From Asterionellopsis glacialis (taxonomy: Eukaryota; Bacillariophyta; Plagiogrammaphyceae; Rhaphoneidales; Asterionellopsidaceae), in contig WKLE02002036.1 in assembly GCA_014885115.2 (NCBI GenBank), forward strand, positions 1 to 13,063: a stretch of 13,063 nt of DNA. The letters run 5' to 3'. The translations under genes were made by a program, and so were the position numbers. The stretch's first letter is position 1. Every line of letters begins with the position of its first letter. Positions 1-8,232 of this stretch are shown here, in pieces. A model generated the notes under the pieces. The model did no database searches, had not been told where the DNA came from, and saw only the letters and a list, made by a program, of their open reading frames with translations.

Positions 1-580
1 TTCTTCACTCTAACAAAACTCAATCTATTTTCCTATCACTTTTTAATATTGTTGTCAGCATAGTGCAAGTATCCCATCATCAGAGAGGCCATTCTGGTCA
101 CTCCTGAATAGATTTTATGTGACCCTAGTAACAAAATTTATGTCCAAAATTCCGACAAAAAAATGTGTCCCTTCAAGTCACCAGTCACTTAAATTTTGTG
201 TTACAGTCAAAAAATTAACACAAGCCCATCATTTTTTTTCTATGACACACTCATATGAATCTTTTCTCAATTTGACATTTTTCTTTTCCCGCGCCAAATT
301 TATTTTTGCACCTGACTCACCCAAAAAAATGCATTTCTTGATATTAAAAAAAATCAGTTGTTTTTGTCAATGAAAACAAGTGCATTTGATGCAATAAATA
401 ATTTGCTACTGCAGAAATGTTAAATTGATCAGAAAAATAATTTTTTGCTTTTTGAAAAAAAAAAACAAGTTACTCATTTATATTAAAAAAACTCACAACA
501 ATTATTTTTAATGAAACTTAACTTGATTTTCTGAAGGAATGCATTTGTTCACAATTTAAACAGCAGTACTATGCAATGAT
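1..580. other. AT-rich non-coding stretch
   Basis: No reading frame here has family resemblance or coding-like composition. An 84-codon plus-strand frame at 119-373 is Phe/Lys/Ser-rich and looks like translated AT-rich DNA. The stretch holds many A and T homopolymers. The only compositional island is a G+C-rich 14-mer at 285-298, listed separately. I see no repeat shared with the rest of the window. Confidence 0.6.
285..298. promoter_or_regulatory. Possible E2F-like site (overlapping, both strands)
   Basis: TTTCCCGCGCCAAA carries TTTCCCGC on the plus strand and TTTGGCGC on the minus strand. Both fit the known E2F/DP consensus TTTSSCGC. It stands out as a CG-rich island in very AT-rich sequence. 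No convincing gene start lies beside it, so a regulatory role is only inferred from the motif, and chance occurrence is possible. Confidence 0.2.
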
Positions 581-1027
581 TTATGTCTTGCTCTTTTGGC
601 ATAAGACCTTGCTTTTAAATCTCTTCCTGTTCAGAATCTTCCTCATAGTCTTTGTATTGTTTCTGTTGTTGTGGTTGTGGTAGTTGATATTATTATTTGT
701 GTTTTCCTGATTCATTTGCTCATATGCTCCCATCCTCTTAGTAAATTCTTCTTCCATCTCTTTTGAAGGATCAAAGACACAAATCTCTTCCCTTTTCTGA
801 ACATCTGGACCCTGTCCTCTTGCCCTACTCATCCTTTCCCAAATGACTGCACATGAGATAATCAAATCTTCATTGTACTGCTTGTCGAAGGTTTTACCTG
901 CATCTGATTTACTGTTCTTGATTACTTGATAAACTAGTTCATTGTATCTCTGAACTCCCACAGATTTGCCAAAAGAACAAAAATGTACAGCAAGAGCAAA
1001 TAAAGTGAATTCCTGTTTTCCCTTTTT
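581..1027 (-). pseudogene. Unrecognised gene fragment, Asn-rich C-terminus
   Basis: A minus-strand frame is open from 1027 (just after a TGA at 1028-1030) to a stop at 581-583, about 148 codons. It has no ATG near its start, which suggests that the 5' part is missing. Composition looks like protein: a mixed segment around VGVQRYNELVYQVIK, an acidic/charged middle (KEMEEEFTKRMGAYEQM), an Asn/His-rich run (NTNNNINYHNHNNRNN) and a basic tail. The upstream end coincides with the start of hAT copy A at about 1033, so this could be a host gene or transposon interrupted there. I do not recognise the family. It could also be a chance open frame. Confidence 0.35.
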
Positions 1028-1032
1028 TCATC

Positions 1033-3016
1033 ATGGCTGATGATGACATGATGTCATCATCATTTGGAGAGGATGATTTACCTCCTCTCAGGACAGTGTG
1101 GGGCGATGTCCAGAATATTACCAAGCTACCAGACAAGAAGGGACAGACCTGCAGTTTGTGCGAGAACACTTATTGCAGTACTTCCAACCACTCCAAGGCC
1201 CTCTGTCATTTGGCAGAAGTTAGAGGACACAACATTTAGTTGTGTAAAGCAAAGATCCCCAAGGTTCACTCACAGCGTAACCCTCTTCTTTTCAAGGTTA
1301 AGGTAGAAAAGAAAGAAGCAAGAAAGAGGGTGGATGACAGTGCAAAGGAGGACATAGCTTTGGCTCAAGCAAAGTCAGCTTTATGTCTTATGGAGCATGA
1401 TAATAAACGTTCATGAACAAAAAGGTACCCTCATGCTGCCACTGGTGGAGTAGCAACGTTAGTGTTGCGTACTAGTGGGTCACAAGATCAGCCAACAAAA
1501 GCTGTTTTAAATACAGGAGAGGATCAATCTCATTAACGTTTGACTTTGAGTATGTTGCCAACAAGCAGAGGTGGATTATCATCTAGAAACAAATCAGCAA
1601 CCTTACAAACAACAAAGGATTCTGCATTTGGGTTGGTTGGTGGTGATGGTGGTACATTGGTAAAATCGTATGAGGCTGAATTGGATATGGCAATAGCAGA
1701 TCTATTTCATGCCCATGGTCTTTCTTTTGGCTTACCTGAATCTGACTGTTTCAAATGGCTTCTACAATTAACAAGATTGGTAGGAAATAATTGTCAACCT
1801 CCAAGTTGTTTGTCTGTTTCTGGTGAATTGTTGGATTTAAACCATAACTCGTACTGTGATACAAATGACAGTGAACTTACAAATGAGGCAGATACTATCG
1901 GGTTGTCATTTCTAGGAGATGGGGCAACAATAAAAAAATCCCCTTCCTAAATGTTATTGGTGTTGGTGCACGGTGTTGAACATTGTATTTCCTTGTTTTT
2001 CACTGACATTGGTCATATTGCATTGATAAAACAACTTGTATTGAAGACCAGATGATTGTACAGGGTATTTGGATCAGGATCATTTCATGAGTCACAATGC
2101 AAAACTACACAACAAAGGTAGAAAAATTGGATTGTTGAGGCCAACAGCAGTTTGATTTGCTGCAATTTTCTATGAAATGCATAGAGCAATTCGTCTGAAA
2201 AATGCACTTGTAACTACAGTTCATGGACAGGCTTGAGGTGGTCTGAAATTATCAAACCAGATGTTCTTAAGGGCAAAAAGATATCATCAACCCATTGTTT
2301 TGGAAACCTTAAGGCATTGTATCCAGTTCTTATTGCTCTTCCTATAGCTGATAGCAATGAGCCAGGAATGGACACGATCCATTTTTTAATTCAACAAACA
2401 GATGAGGCTCTCAAGGAGGCTTCTCATTACTTGGATGATGATGGTATCTTCCTTAATGAAACAGAAAAAGATAATGGACAGAACGGTTACAAATTCATGA
2501 ATTCTGATAGTGATAATGCTGATGATGAGAGCAATGAAAGTGTTAGCGATGATGATGATGAGGAAGACATTGACACATCACAAATGACATTAAATCAAGA
2601 TATTCAACATTCATGGAATGTGAGGAAGAAACCTATTCTAAGCAATTTCTCAATCTTGGGATGGATCTTGTGTGTTAGGCAAGAAGTTCATCTTGATGTA
2701 AAAAATCACATGTCTGGCAATCACAGGGATGCATGTGAACATTCAATCACTAAACTCTACAAAGACATTGACTCAAATGTAAGTGATATAGCTGATACAT
2801 TTTGGAATGAGATCAAAATGTTTCAGAACAAAACTGGCTCTTACAGTAATGAGAACCGTTGGAACTCGAACAATGTCATGAAAGGGAACTCGCATCTGTG
2901 GCATGAGAAGTACTCTTTGCCATATACCAAAGTACTTGGATTTGTTGCTTGCCTGGTAACTTCTAAAATACTTGGAATTGGATTGGCCAAACAGCAATGG
3001 GCTGAAGTGAAGCATA
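1033..3016 (+). mobile_element. hAT-superfamily element, copy A (3' truncated)
   Basis: This is a decayed DNA transposon encoding a BED-finger/DUF659-type hAT transposase. It belongs to the same family as the hAT-BC pieces at 3017-5059 and 6765-8250. By eye the proteins share long stretches such as NHSKALCHLA, SFLGDGATI and KGNSHLWHEKYSLPY. Copy A ends abruptly at 3016, in the middle of the dimerisation region (after AEVKH), where the inverted hAT-BC piece begins. No TIR of the family (CTTAGTTG...) is visible upstream, so its 5' end is missing or unrecognisable. It lacks the frameshift shared by both hAT-BC halves and is therefore an independent insertion. Confidence 0.8.
1033..3016 (+). pseudogene. 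BED/DUF659 hAT transposase, copy A, broken
   Basis: The first ATG is at 1033. A BED-like finger follows (C40-x2-C43-x15-H59-x6-H66), ending at a TAG at 1237-1239 where the sister copy has CAG. The frame then continues to 1950 with only a TGA (1414-1416) and a TAA (1534-1536). The DUF659 core starts near 1650, and the first catalytic-type Asp lies in FLGDGAT at 1918-1920. A shift in the A run near 1931 breaks the frame. About 215 bp present in the sister copy are deleted near 1965-1971, removing the FFDGAAN segment with the second Asp. More stops follow (TGA 2053-2055, TGA 2235-2237) and at least two shifts near 2255-2310. From about 2305 to 3016 it is open again: ADSNEPGMD, a long Asp/Glu-rich insert, then the dimerisation-like region. 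Not functional. Confidence 0.8.
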
Positions 3017-3127
3017 GGCAAACTGTCACTGTCAGAATCGCCACTGAATTCATAACCATTCTGATCATCATCCACTTCAACTTGGTCCTTCATCATCCAA
3101 ATATGTTGTTAGTTTTTTGATAAACTC
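3017..3127 (-). repeat. Inverted duplication at left inversion breakpoint
   Basis: The reverse complement of 3017-3127 matches 6765-6875 at 103 of 111 positions by eye, with no gaps. The match ends sharply on both sides. It spans the coding stretch from LTTYLDDEG to DSDSLP of the hAT transposase and includes the frameshift after LDDEG that copy A lacks. See the partner at 6765-6875. Confidence 0.85.
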
Positions 3128-4726
3128 ATCTGTTTGTTGAATTAAAATTGGATCATACCCATTCCTGGATTATTACTATCAGCAATATGCAACACTACAA
3201 GAGCTGGATACAAAGCATAAAGTACGTGGAACATTTGTTTCCAATAGTTGGAATTAATTATGTCATTTTCCCTCCTTAGGATCATCTGGTTCTTTATTTT
3301 CAACCCTGCCCAAGCTTCTCCATGTACAGTAGTCACCAATGCATTTTTAAGACAAATTGCTCTATGCATAGCATAGAAATTTGATGCAAATTGTACCATT
3401 GTTGGATGCAACAATCCAATCTTTCTGCCTTTGTTGTGTAATTTTCGATGTCCGAGAATTATGCATAAGGCCCATGAAAAAATCCAGAACCAAACACTCT
3501 GTACAACCATCTTGTCTTGTGCACAAGTTGTTTTACAATTGGTATACATCCAATGTCAGTGAAGAACACTGACAAGCAATGTTCAACACCATGAAGGACC
3601 AAAATACGTGGGTACTTAACAGCAAGTATATTGCCTGCCTTTTGTACATTTGCTGCACCGTCAAAAAAGACCAAGTCAGTTCAATGGATCTTGCTTCTGC
3701 CAATGAGGGAGAAATTTGTTGGAGATGTAGGTTGCATCTTTCTTCCCTCCCAGAAGCATATGGGCACTTGTGTCAATCACCTCAAGGACAACAATTGAAC
3801 ATGTCCAGCCAACACCAATCACATTCAGGAAAGGAATCTTTTGAATTGTTGCCCCATCTCCTAAAAATGACAAACCAAAAGCATCAGCCTCATTTGAAAG
3901 TTTTTTTTCATTAGTATTGCAGTAAGAATTATAATCAATGATCAACAATTCACCAGAGATAGATGAACAAGTTGGTGGTTGATAACTACTTCCAACCAAC
4001 CTTGATAATTGTAGAACCTTTTGAAACATTCTGTTTTAGCTAAACCAAAAGAGAGGCCTTGAGCATGACAAAGATTGGTGATTGCCATGTCCAAATTGGC
4101 CTCATATGATTTTAGTAATGTACCGCCACCTCTGCTACTAAATCCATATGCAGAACCCATTGTTGTTTGTAAACTTGCTGCATTTCTTTTGGATGATATT
4201 GCTACTCTAGTAGCTTAAGGTCAAAAAACAATGGAAATGGTCCTCCGTAACAATGGAATTTGGTGTTGATGGTTCTGGTCCCGATTTGGACCCACAATGT
4301 GGTACCAACATTGCTCCACCACCCTGATGATGAGGTTACCTTTTGGTGTGGACACATTTATTATCTGCCTCCATCAGAGCTAAAGCTGACTTGGCTTGTG
4401 TGACAGCAACCTCATCTTGTACACTGTCATCTGCCCTTTTTTTGTGCCTCCTTCTTATCAATCTTATCTCTAAAAAGCATACGGTAATGCTCTAAATGCT
4501 TTTGAGGAATCTTTGCCTTGCACAACTGAATGTTATGGCCTTTAACTCTGGCTAAATGACAAAGGGCCTTCGAGTGGTTGTGGGTACCATGGTAAGTACT
4601 ACCACAACAACCGCAGGTCCATCATATCTTTTCAGGAAGCTTTGTTACATGTGCAACATCTTCCCATACTGTCCTAAGAGGAGTTTCAACATCCTCTACA
4701 GACGACACTGACATATAATTGGTCAT
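3017..4726 (-). pseudogene. hAT-BC transposase, N-terminal and core part, broken
   Basis: Minus-strand ATG at 4726-4724. The product starts with a BED-like finger of the same spacing as copy A (C-x2-C ... SKALCHLARVKGHNI), with a TGA in the lead-in to it. The linker shifts frame near an AAAAAGGG run (about 4440). An ADSAYG-like segment leads into the DUF659 core: frame 4160-3942, a shift near 4015, then frame 4029-3676 with FLGDGATI. After a shift near 3675 comes FFDGAANVQKAG with the second catalytic-type Asp (3660-3662) and HGVEHCLSVFFTDIG. A further shift near 3480 leads to 3549-3142, ending at ADSNNPGMGM. The last 111 bp (3127-3017) are the inverted duplication. This copy keeps both Asp motifs lost or split in copy A. 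The third acidic residue is not located. Confidence 0.8.
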
Positions 4727-5041
4727 CGTTCAAAAAGCAAAGAACACAAATTTGGTGCTGTTGAGTTCTGCTGCTGTTGACTTTTTTGCTGCCCTTTTTT
4801 TCTTTTGGCAAAACAGCTAGCCGTTTGTGCTGCAACAACAAGATATCTTTTTTGGAAGACACTGTGTACATTCCTACAATAAAACATAAAACATACCAGC
4901 TATAGGAATGTGTGCATGTCTCACAGGTTATGTGCCGTGGCAATATTTTTGGTAATTTTGAGAAAGGAACAAAAATTTTTAGGTTGACGAAGCTCAAACA
5001 TGGGAATTTGGAAATTACCTGGGAATTACCAGGGAATTCCC
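4727..5041 (-). other. hAT-BC 5' leader and subterminal region
   Basis: Non-coding between the TIR and the transposase start. GGTAATT-type motifs (either strand) occur near 4949, 5013 and 5024, and an AGTAATT beside the TIR. An imperfect palindrome at 5025-5048 is centred on AATT (5035-5038). A separate pair of 9-bp arms, ACATTCCTA (4868-4876) and TAGGAATGT (4903-4911), is present. Arrays of short motifs near the ends are known transposase-binding sites in hAT elements such as Ac; the same role here is inferred. Confidence 0.55.
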
Positions 5042-5059
5042 CAGTAATTTTCAACTAAG
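5042..5059 (-). repeat. hAT-BC 5' terminal inverted repeat
   Basis: Read on the minus strand this is CTTAGTTGAAAATTACTG. It matches the reverse complement of the 3' end at 8233-8250 at 17 of 18 positions; the single difference is A versus C at position 9. It directly abuts the 8-bp target duplication at 5060-5067. Confidence 0.88.
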
Positions 5060-5067
5060 TACCAAGA
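5060..5067. repeat. 8-bp target-site duplication of hAT-BC, copy 1
   Basis: TACCAAGA on the plus strand is the exact reverse complement of TCTTGGTA at 8251-8258. Each copy sits immediately outside a TIR. Eight base pairs is the diagnostic hAT target duplication length. Here it lies within the Mutator reading frame (codons ACC AAG A-). Confidence 0.88.
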
Positions 5068-6764
5068 TAAATATTGATTGTCTTTTTTTCAAAAAAAAAC
5101 TACCCGTCCACAGCACTGCTAAGTTGTCCCCTGAGGAGTTGGATATATCCAATGACAACAAAGAAAGAAAAATATCATCTATAGCCTATGCTGCTAATGT
5201 ATGTCTTGTGCTTGTTTGTTGTGCTCTAGGTTTAGGACCCGTGGATGCCAACAAACTCTTTGGAATGCAAGGTATCAAAGCCACTTATTGTAGTAAAAAG
5301 TGGTTTAATAAAGTGGAAGCAATAATTGGGAAATACATTAGAGATATATCCTAAGCTATTTTTATGATACTTTGCTAAAGGAGATCCAACTCACATTGCA
5401 GGCCAATGGGGAATCATTTAATGACTGATTAAGTGATGAGTCTTCAAATAAAAAAGGGATAATGCTTGATGTCACTTTTGACATAGGCTGGCAGAAGCGA
5501 AGTACCAGTAGATGGTATGCTTTAAACTCTGGCCAGGCTTTTTTGGTAGGAGCTAACACTAGACAGATGGTTGTGGCTATTGTTTGTTTGAGAGTATGTG
5601 CAAAATGTACTTCACAAAAATAGTACCCTTGTAGGACCTCATCTACTTCATGATTGTTTGAAAAAATATCATGGTTCATCAAAAGGTATGGAATCAATTG
5701 CTGGTGTTCAATTGGTAACAAAGATTTGGGAGCATCCAAAACATGAATGTGCCATTAAAAGGATATGTGCTGATGATGACTCAACAATTTCTGCACAAAT
5801 GAAACATTCTTACTAAGAGTTGCTTGTTGCAGGATGTATGAAACCAGAAGACTGGCCAAGGAATGATCCTAGAGTGGGACAGAGACTCAGCAGTAAAAAA
5901 ACAGGTACAGGAAGACTGTCTATTAATGTGGCAGTAATCCCTTCCTGGGTGGCAGATCCCAATCATAAGAAAATAAACATTCAGGAACAAACTGTATGCT
6001 GTTGGTTGTCCAGTTAAGGAAATTGGCATTTCAAGATTTTCAAAGTATATTGAATATTTCTTGTGTCAAAAAAAATTGTTTGGATCTACCAGATTACAAA
6101 GAATTGAGCATATGTTTGATTGTCATGTAGATTGTAATCCAGAATTTTGTCCAGTGCTAAACAACCCTAATAAACCTTTGGAAGGAAAAAACTGTTGTTG
6201 TAAACACAATGACAAAGAATTATATTGCTTTTTAAGTGCAGTAAACCCTTAATTTACAATGGAAGAGAAACTACTTGAGATGATTTATTTTTGGACTCTC
6301 AGGTGAATGAGTTTTTGAAAACTGTTGTCTCTTAGATTTCCAAAAAACAAAAGCTATTCAAGAACCTTCTCACTTGCAACTCATGTCTTCACGGCAGACA
6401 CAATCCACGTTGTTGGATATTATGAATTTTACATTAAAATCTTCAGAGCATTAAAAATACAACCTGGCTTAGCTACTATAAAAATGTTAAAAGAAAAACA
6501 GGATGTTGAGAGGAAGTATAAAAGAAAACATGACAAGAAAAAAAACAAAGAAACTCGTGTGCTCAGAAGCAAACAATATAAAAATGCAAAAAGGTATATG
6601 ACAGAATCGCAGGGACAAAGTTGGCATTATGGCTAATGAAGGCCATGAAAAGGGAATCTGAATATAACACAGTTCATACTATAACAATTAATGGTCAACA
6701 TTTACAAGTTGTGAAAGGAGCACGTGTTAATAATGATTTGAAGCTTGATTTAGAGTTTGGTAAA
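5060..6764 (+). pseudogene. Mutator-like transposase, C-terminal part, broken
   Basis: Segments in several frames read in order as a MULE transposase of the kind found in many animals and algae. Frame 5061-5354 gives an upstream helical region (KISSIAYAANVCLVLVCCAL). Frame 5354-5623, with one TGA, gives MLDVTFDIGWQKRS, whose Asps (5468-5470, 5480-5482) fit the first catalytic position. Frame 5598-6017, with a TAA at 5814-5816, gives YHGSSKGMES and CADDDSTI (Asps 5772-5780), fitting the second. From about 6000 to 6252 comes a Cys-rich piece (CHVDCNPEFC..NCCCKH). Frame 6325-6600 gives VVGYYEFYIKIF and a Lys/Arg-rich tail. At 6600-6764, DRIAGTKLALWLMKAMK continues in another frame and may be its end. 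The final Glu is not identified. The N-terminal part is at 8251-8717. Confidence 0.75.
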
Positions 6765-6875
6765 GAGGTTATCAAAAAATCAACAACATATTTGGATGAT
6801 GAAGGACCAAGTTGAAGTGGATGATGGTCAGAATAGTTATGAATTCAGTGGCACTTCCGACAGTGACAGTTTGCC
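6765..6875 (+). repeat. Inverted duplication at right inversion breakpoint
   Basis: Partner of 3017-3127 in opposite orientation, 103/111 identical by eye. It contains an identical run of about 40 bases through the LDDEG frameshift. Compared with copy A, some of the eight differences look derived in this copy and others in the 3017-3127 copy. That suggests independent decay since duplication. Confidence 0.85.
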
Positions 6876-7991
6876 AAGTGATAGTGATGAAACTGAAAGT
6901 GAGGAAGATGGCGATGATGAGGACAACAATGCAAGTTCAGGAGCAAATATGAAAGTAAGTGAACATATTGCACAATCCTGGAACAAAAGGAAGAAGCCGG
7001 TACTCAGTGATTTCTCTATCCTAGGATAGATCTTGTGTGTGAGGAGAGAAAGTTGTGTTGATGTGAAGAATAATATGACTGGTGAACACAGAGATGCATG
7101 TGAAGGTTCCATCACAAAGCTATACAAACACAACATTGATAATCCAATAAGCAACATTAATTTAAAATGTTTCAAAACAAAACAGGACCTTTTAACAATG
7201 AGAACAGATGGAACTCTAATGATGTTGTGAAGGGGAATTCTCATCTGTGGCATGAGAAATACTCACTTCCTTATGTAGAAGTACTTGGGTTTGTGCCTTG
7301 CAGGATAACTTCAAAAATCCTTGGTATCAGTTTGGCAAAATGGCAATGGGTGGATGTAAAGCACATCAAGTTGGGAAAGAGATCAAACCTTAGTGGAGAA
7401 AAGACTGGAAAGATCTCAATAATATACACAACAGCCAGACTTTGTGAGGCAAGAATTTGAACAAAACAAATGGAGTCTATGGAAGATGTTTGGGGCAATG
7501 AAGATGAGTCAGTGGACCTTGGACTTGGACAGTTTAGAGTGGATGTGGACACCTTGAAACCGGCAGCAGTACCTAGGAGATTGTTTTGCTGTTGGATTGA
7601 AGAGTGGGAATGCCCCCTTTTGAAAAAGAAAGATCCAGTAGCTAAGGCAGAATTATTGGTGAAATATGGTGGATTGGTGTTTAATGACATAGATGACAAT
7701 GATAAGCGGTACACCATTCATCACAATGACATGGACTTTGAGAAAGGAAGAAAGGGAGGGTGGGCTGTGTTAGCAGAACCTGAAAATTATGATGGCACAA
7801 ACAAGGATGTATTAGAATCATTTCAAATTAATGAGGATACTTTAATCTATCTCATTACACTTGCGGAACAACCTCCTAACCTAAATGTAACACTTGTGAA
7901 GAAAAATGAAGAGGGAGAAGATGATGACATTGATGCAGATAACATTGTTCCAGTGGAAGGTGTAAACAATGCATCAAACTATGATGTTTAG
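6765..7991 (+). pseudogene. hAT-BC transposase, C-terminal part, broken
   Basis: Frame 6757-7029 (after the shared frameshift) holds an Asp/Ser/Glu-rich insert, then AQSWNKRKKPVLSDFSILG and a TAG (7027-7029) where copy A has TGG. Frame 7033-7230 matches copy A (DVKNNMTGEHRDACEGSITKLYK), then a shift near 7165 to 7167-7460. There, GNSHLWHEKYSLPYVEVLG and KHIKLGKRSNLSGEKTGKIS correspond in position to the hAT C-terminal dimerisation region. A TGA at 7458-7460 interrupts the same frame, which then runs 7461-7991. That last part is a charged extension with DVWGNEDESVDLGLGQF, an aromatic RRLFCCWIEEWECP motif and a very acidic end. Copy A lacks this extension through truncation. The stop at 7989-7991 is probably the native terminus. 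Confidence 0.78.
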
Positions 7992-8232
7992 ATGTACTAA
8001 ATAATAAGATATAACTATTTAGGATTGATTTTTGAAATTACTGTATATTAATAGTGTTTTTGGAATTACCATATATTAGTATGAGGTCTAGTACTAGCAA
8101 CATTGAAATGTAAAAGGCCAAAATACCGTATTTTGGCCTTTTCAGAAATTTTTTATTGCCGATTACCGCGGTTGAGTGATAAGGTAATCACCAAAATTAC
8201 CAATTACCAGGGTAGAATGGTAATCAAGATTG
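7992..8232 (+). other. hAT-BC 3' non-coding and subterminal region
   Basis: No coding signal. GGTAAT or ATTACC/ATTACT motifs in both orientations cluster towards the TIR: near 8036, 8066, 8162, 8181, 8196, 8202 and 8219. CCCTGGTAATT occurs here on the minus strand (about 8200-8212) and again near the 5' TIR. It also contains the hairpin at 8112-8142. Together these look like a hAT subterminal recognition region; this is inferred. Confidence 0.55.
8112..8142. repeat. Perfect 15-bp-arm palindrome
   Basis: Arm AAAAGGCCAAAATAC (8112-8126), a single central C (8127), then its exact reverse complement (8128-8142). It lies about 120 bp after the hAT-BC transposase stop and 90 bp before the 3' TIR. 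No counterpart is seen in the 5' subterminal region. It could aid 3'-end formation or be a protein-binding site; neither is shown. Confidence 0.85.

Larger units (their letters stand above)
3017..5059 (-). mobile_element. hAT-BC element, 5' part (inside the inverted segment)
   Basis: Read on the minus strand, this begins with an 18-bp TIR (5059-5042), then about 315 bp of leader with GGTAAT-type subterminal motifs, a start codon at 4726-4724, and the transposase coding region down to 3017. There it stops at a sharp junction with copy A. The missing 3' part is at 6765-8250 on the plus strand. Matching TIRs, a shared 8-bp TSD and a shared frameshift show that the two were one element of about 3.4 kb. 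This part now lies in opposite orientation because of the 3017-6764 inversion. Confidence 0.8.

Noticed and set aside
119..373. 84-codon plus-strand open frame
   Set aside because: Low-complexity Phe/Lys/Ser composition in AT-rich DNA, no family resemblance and no supporting context.
939..1169. 76-codon minus-strand open frame
   Set aside because: It is the antisense of the copy A BED finger region, and its sequence has no coherent features.
1033..4726. Copy A and the minus-strand hAT as one large inverted duplication (palindrome) of a single element
   Set aside because: The two differ too much by eye, and copy A lacks the LDDEG frameshift and has its own 215-bp deletion. They are separate insertions of one family brought tail to tail by the inversion.
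4870..4905. Very short intron in the hAT-BC leader (minus-strand GTATGT...TTGTAG)
   Set aside because: The implied intron would be only about 23 nt, below a plausible length, and lies in non-coding leader.
6837..7253. 138-codon minus-strand open frame with Ser-rich runs
   Set aside because: It is the antisense of the Asp/Glu/Ser-rich insert of the hAT transposase; the Ser runs are reversed GAT/GAG repeats.
7271..7717. 148-codon minus-strand open frame
   Set aside because: It lies antisense to the well-supported hAT C-terminal coding region.
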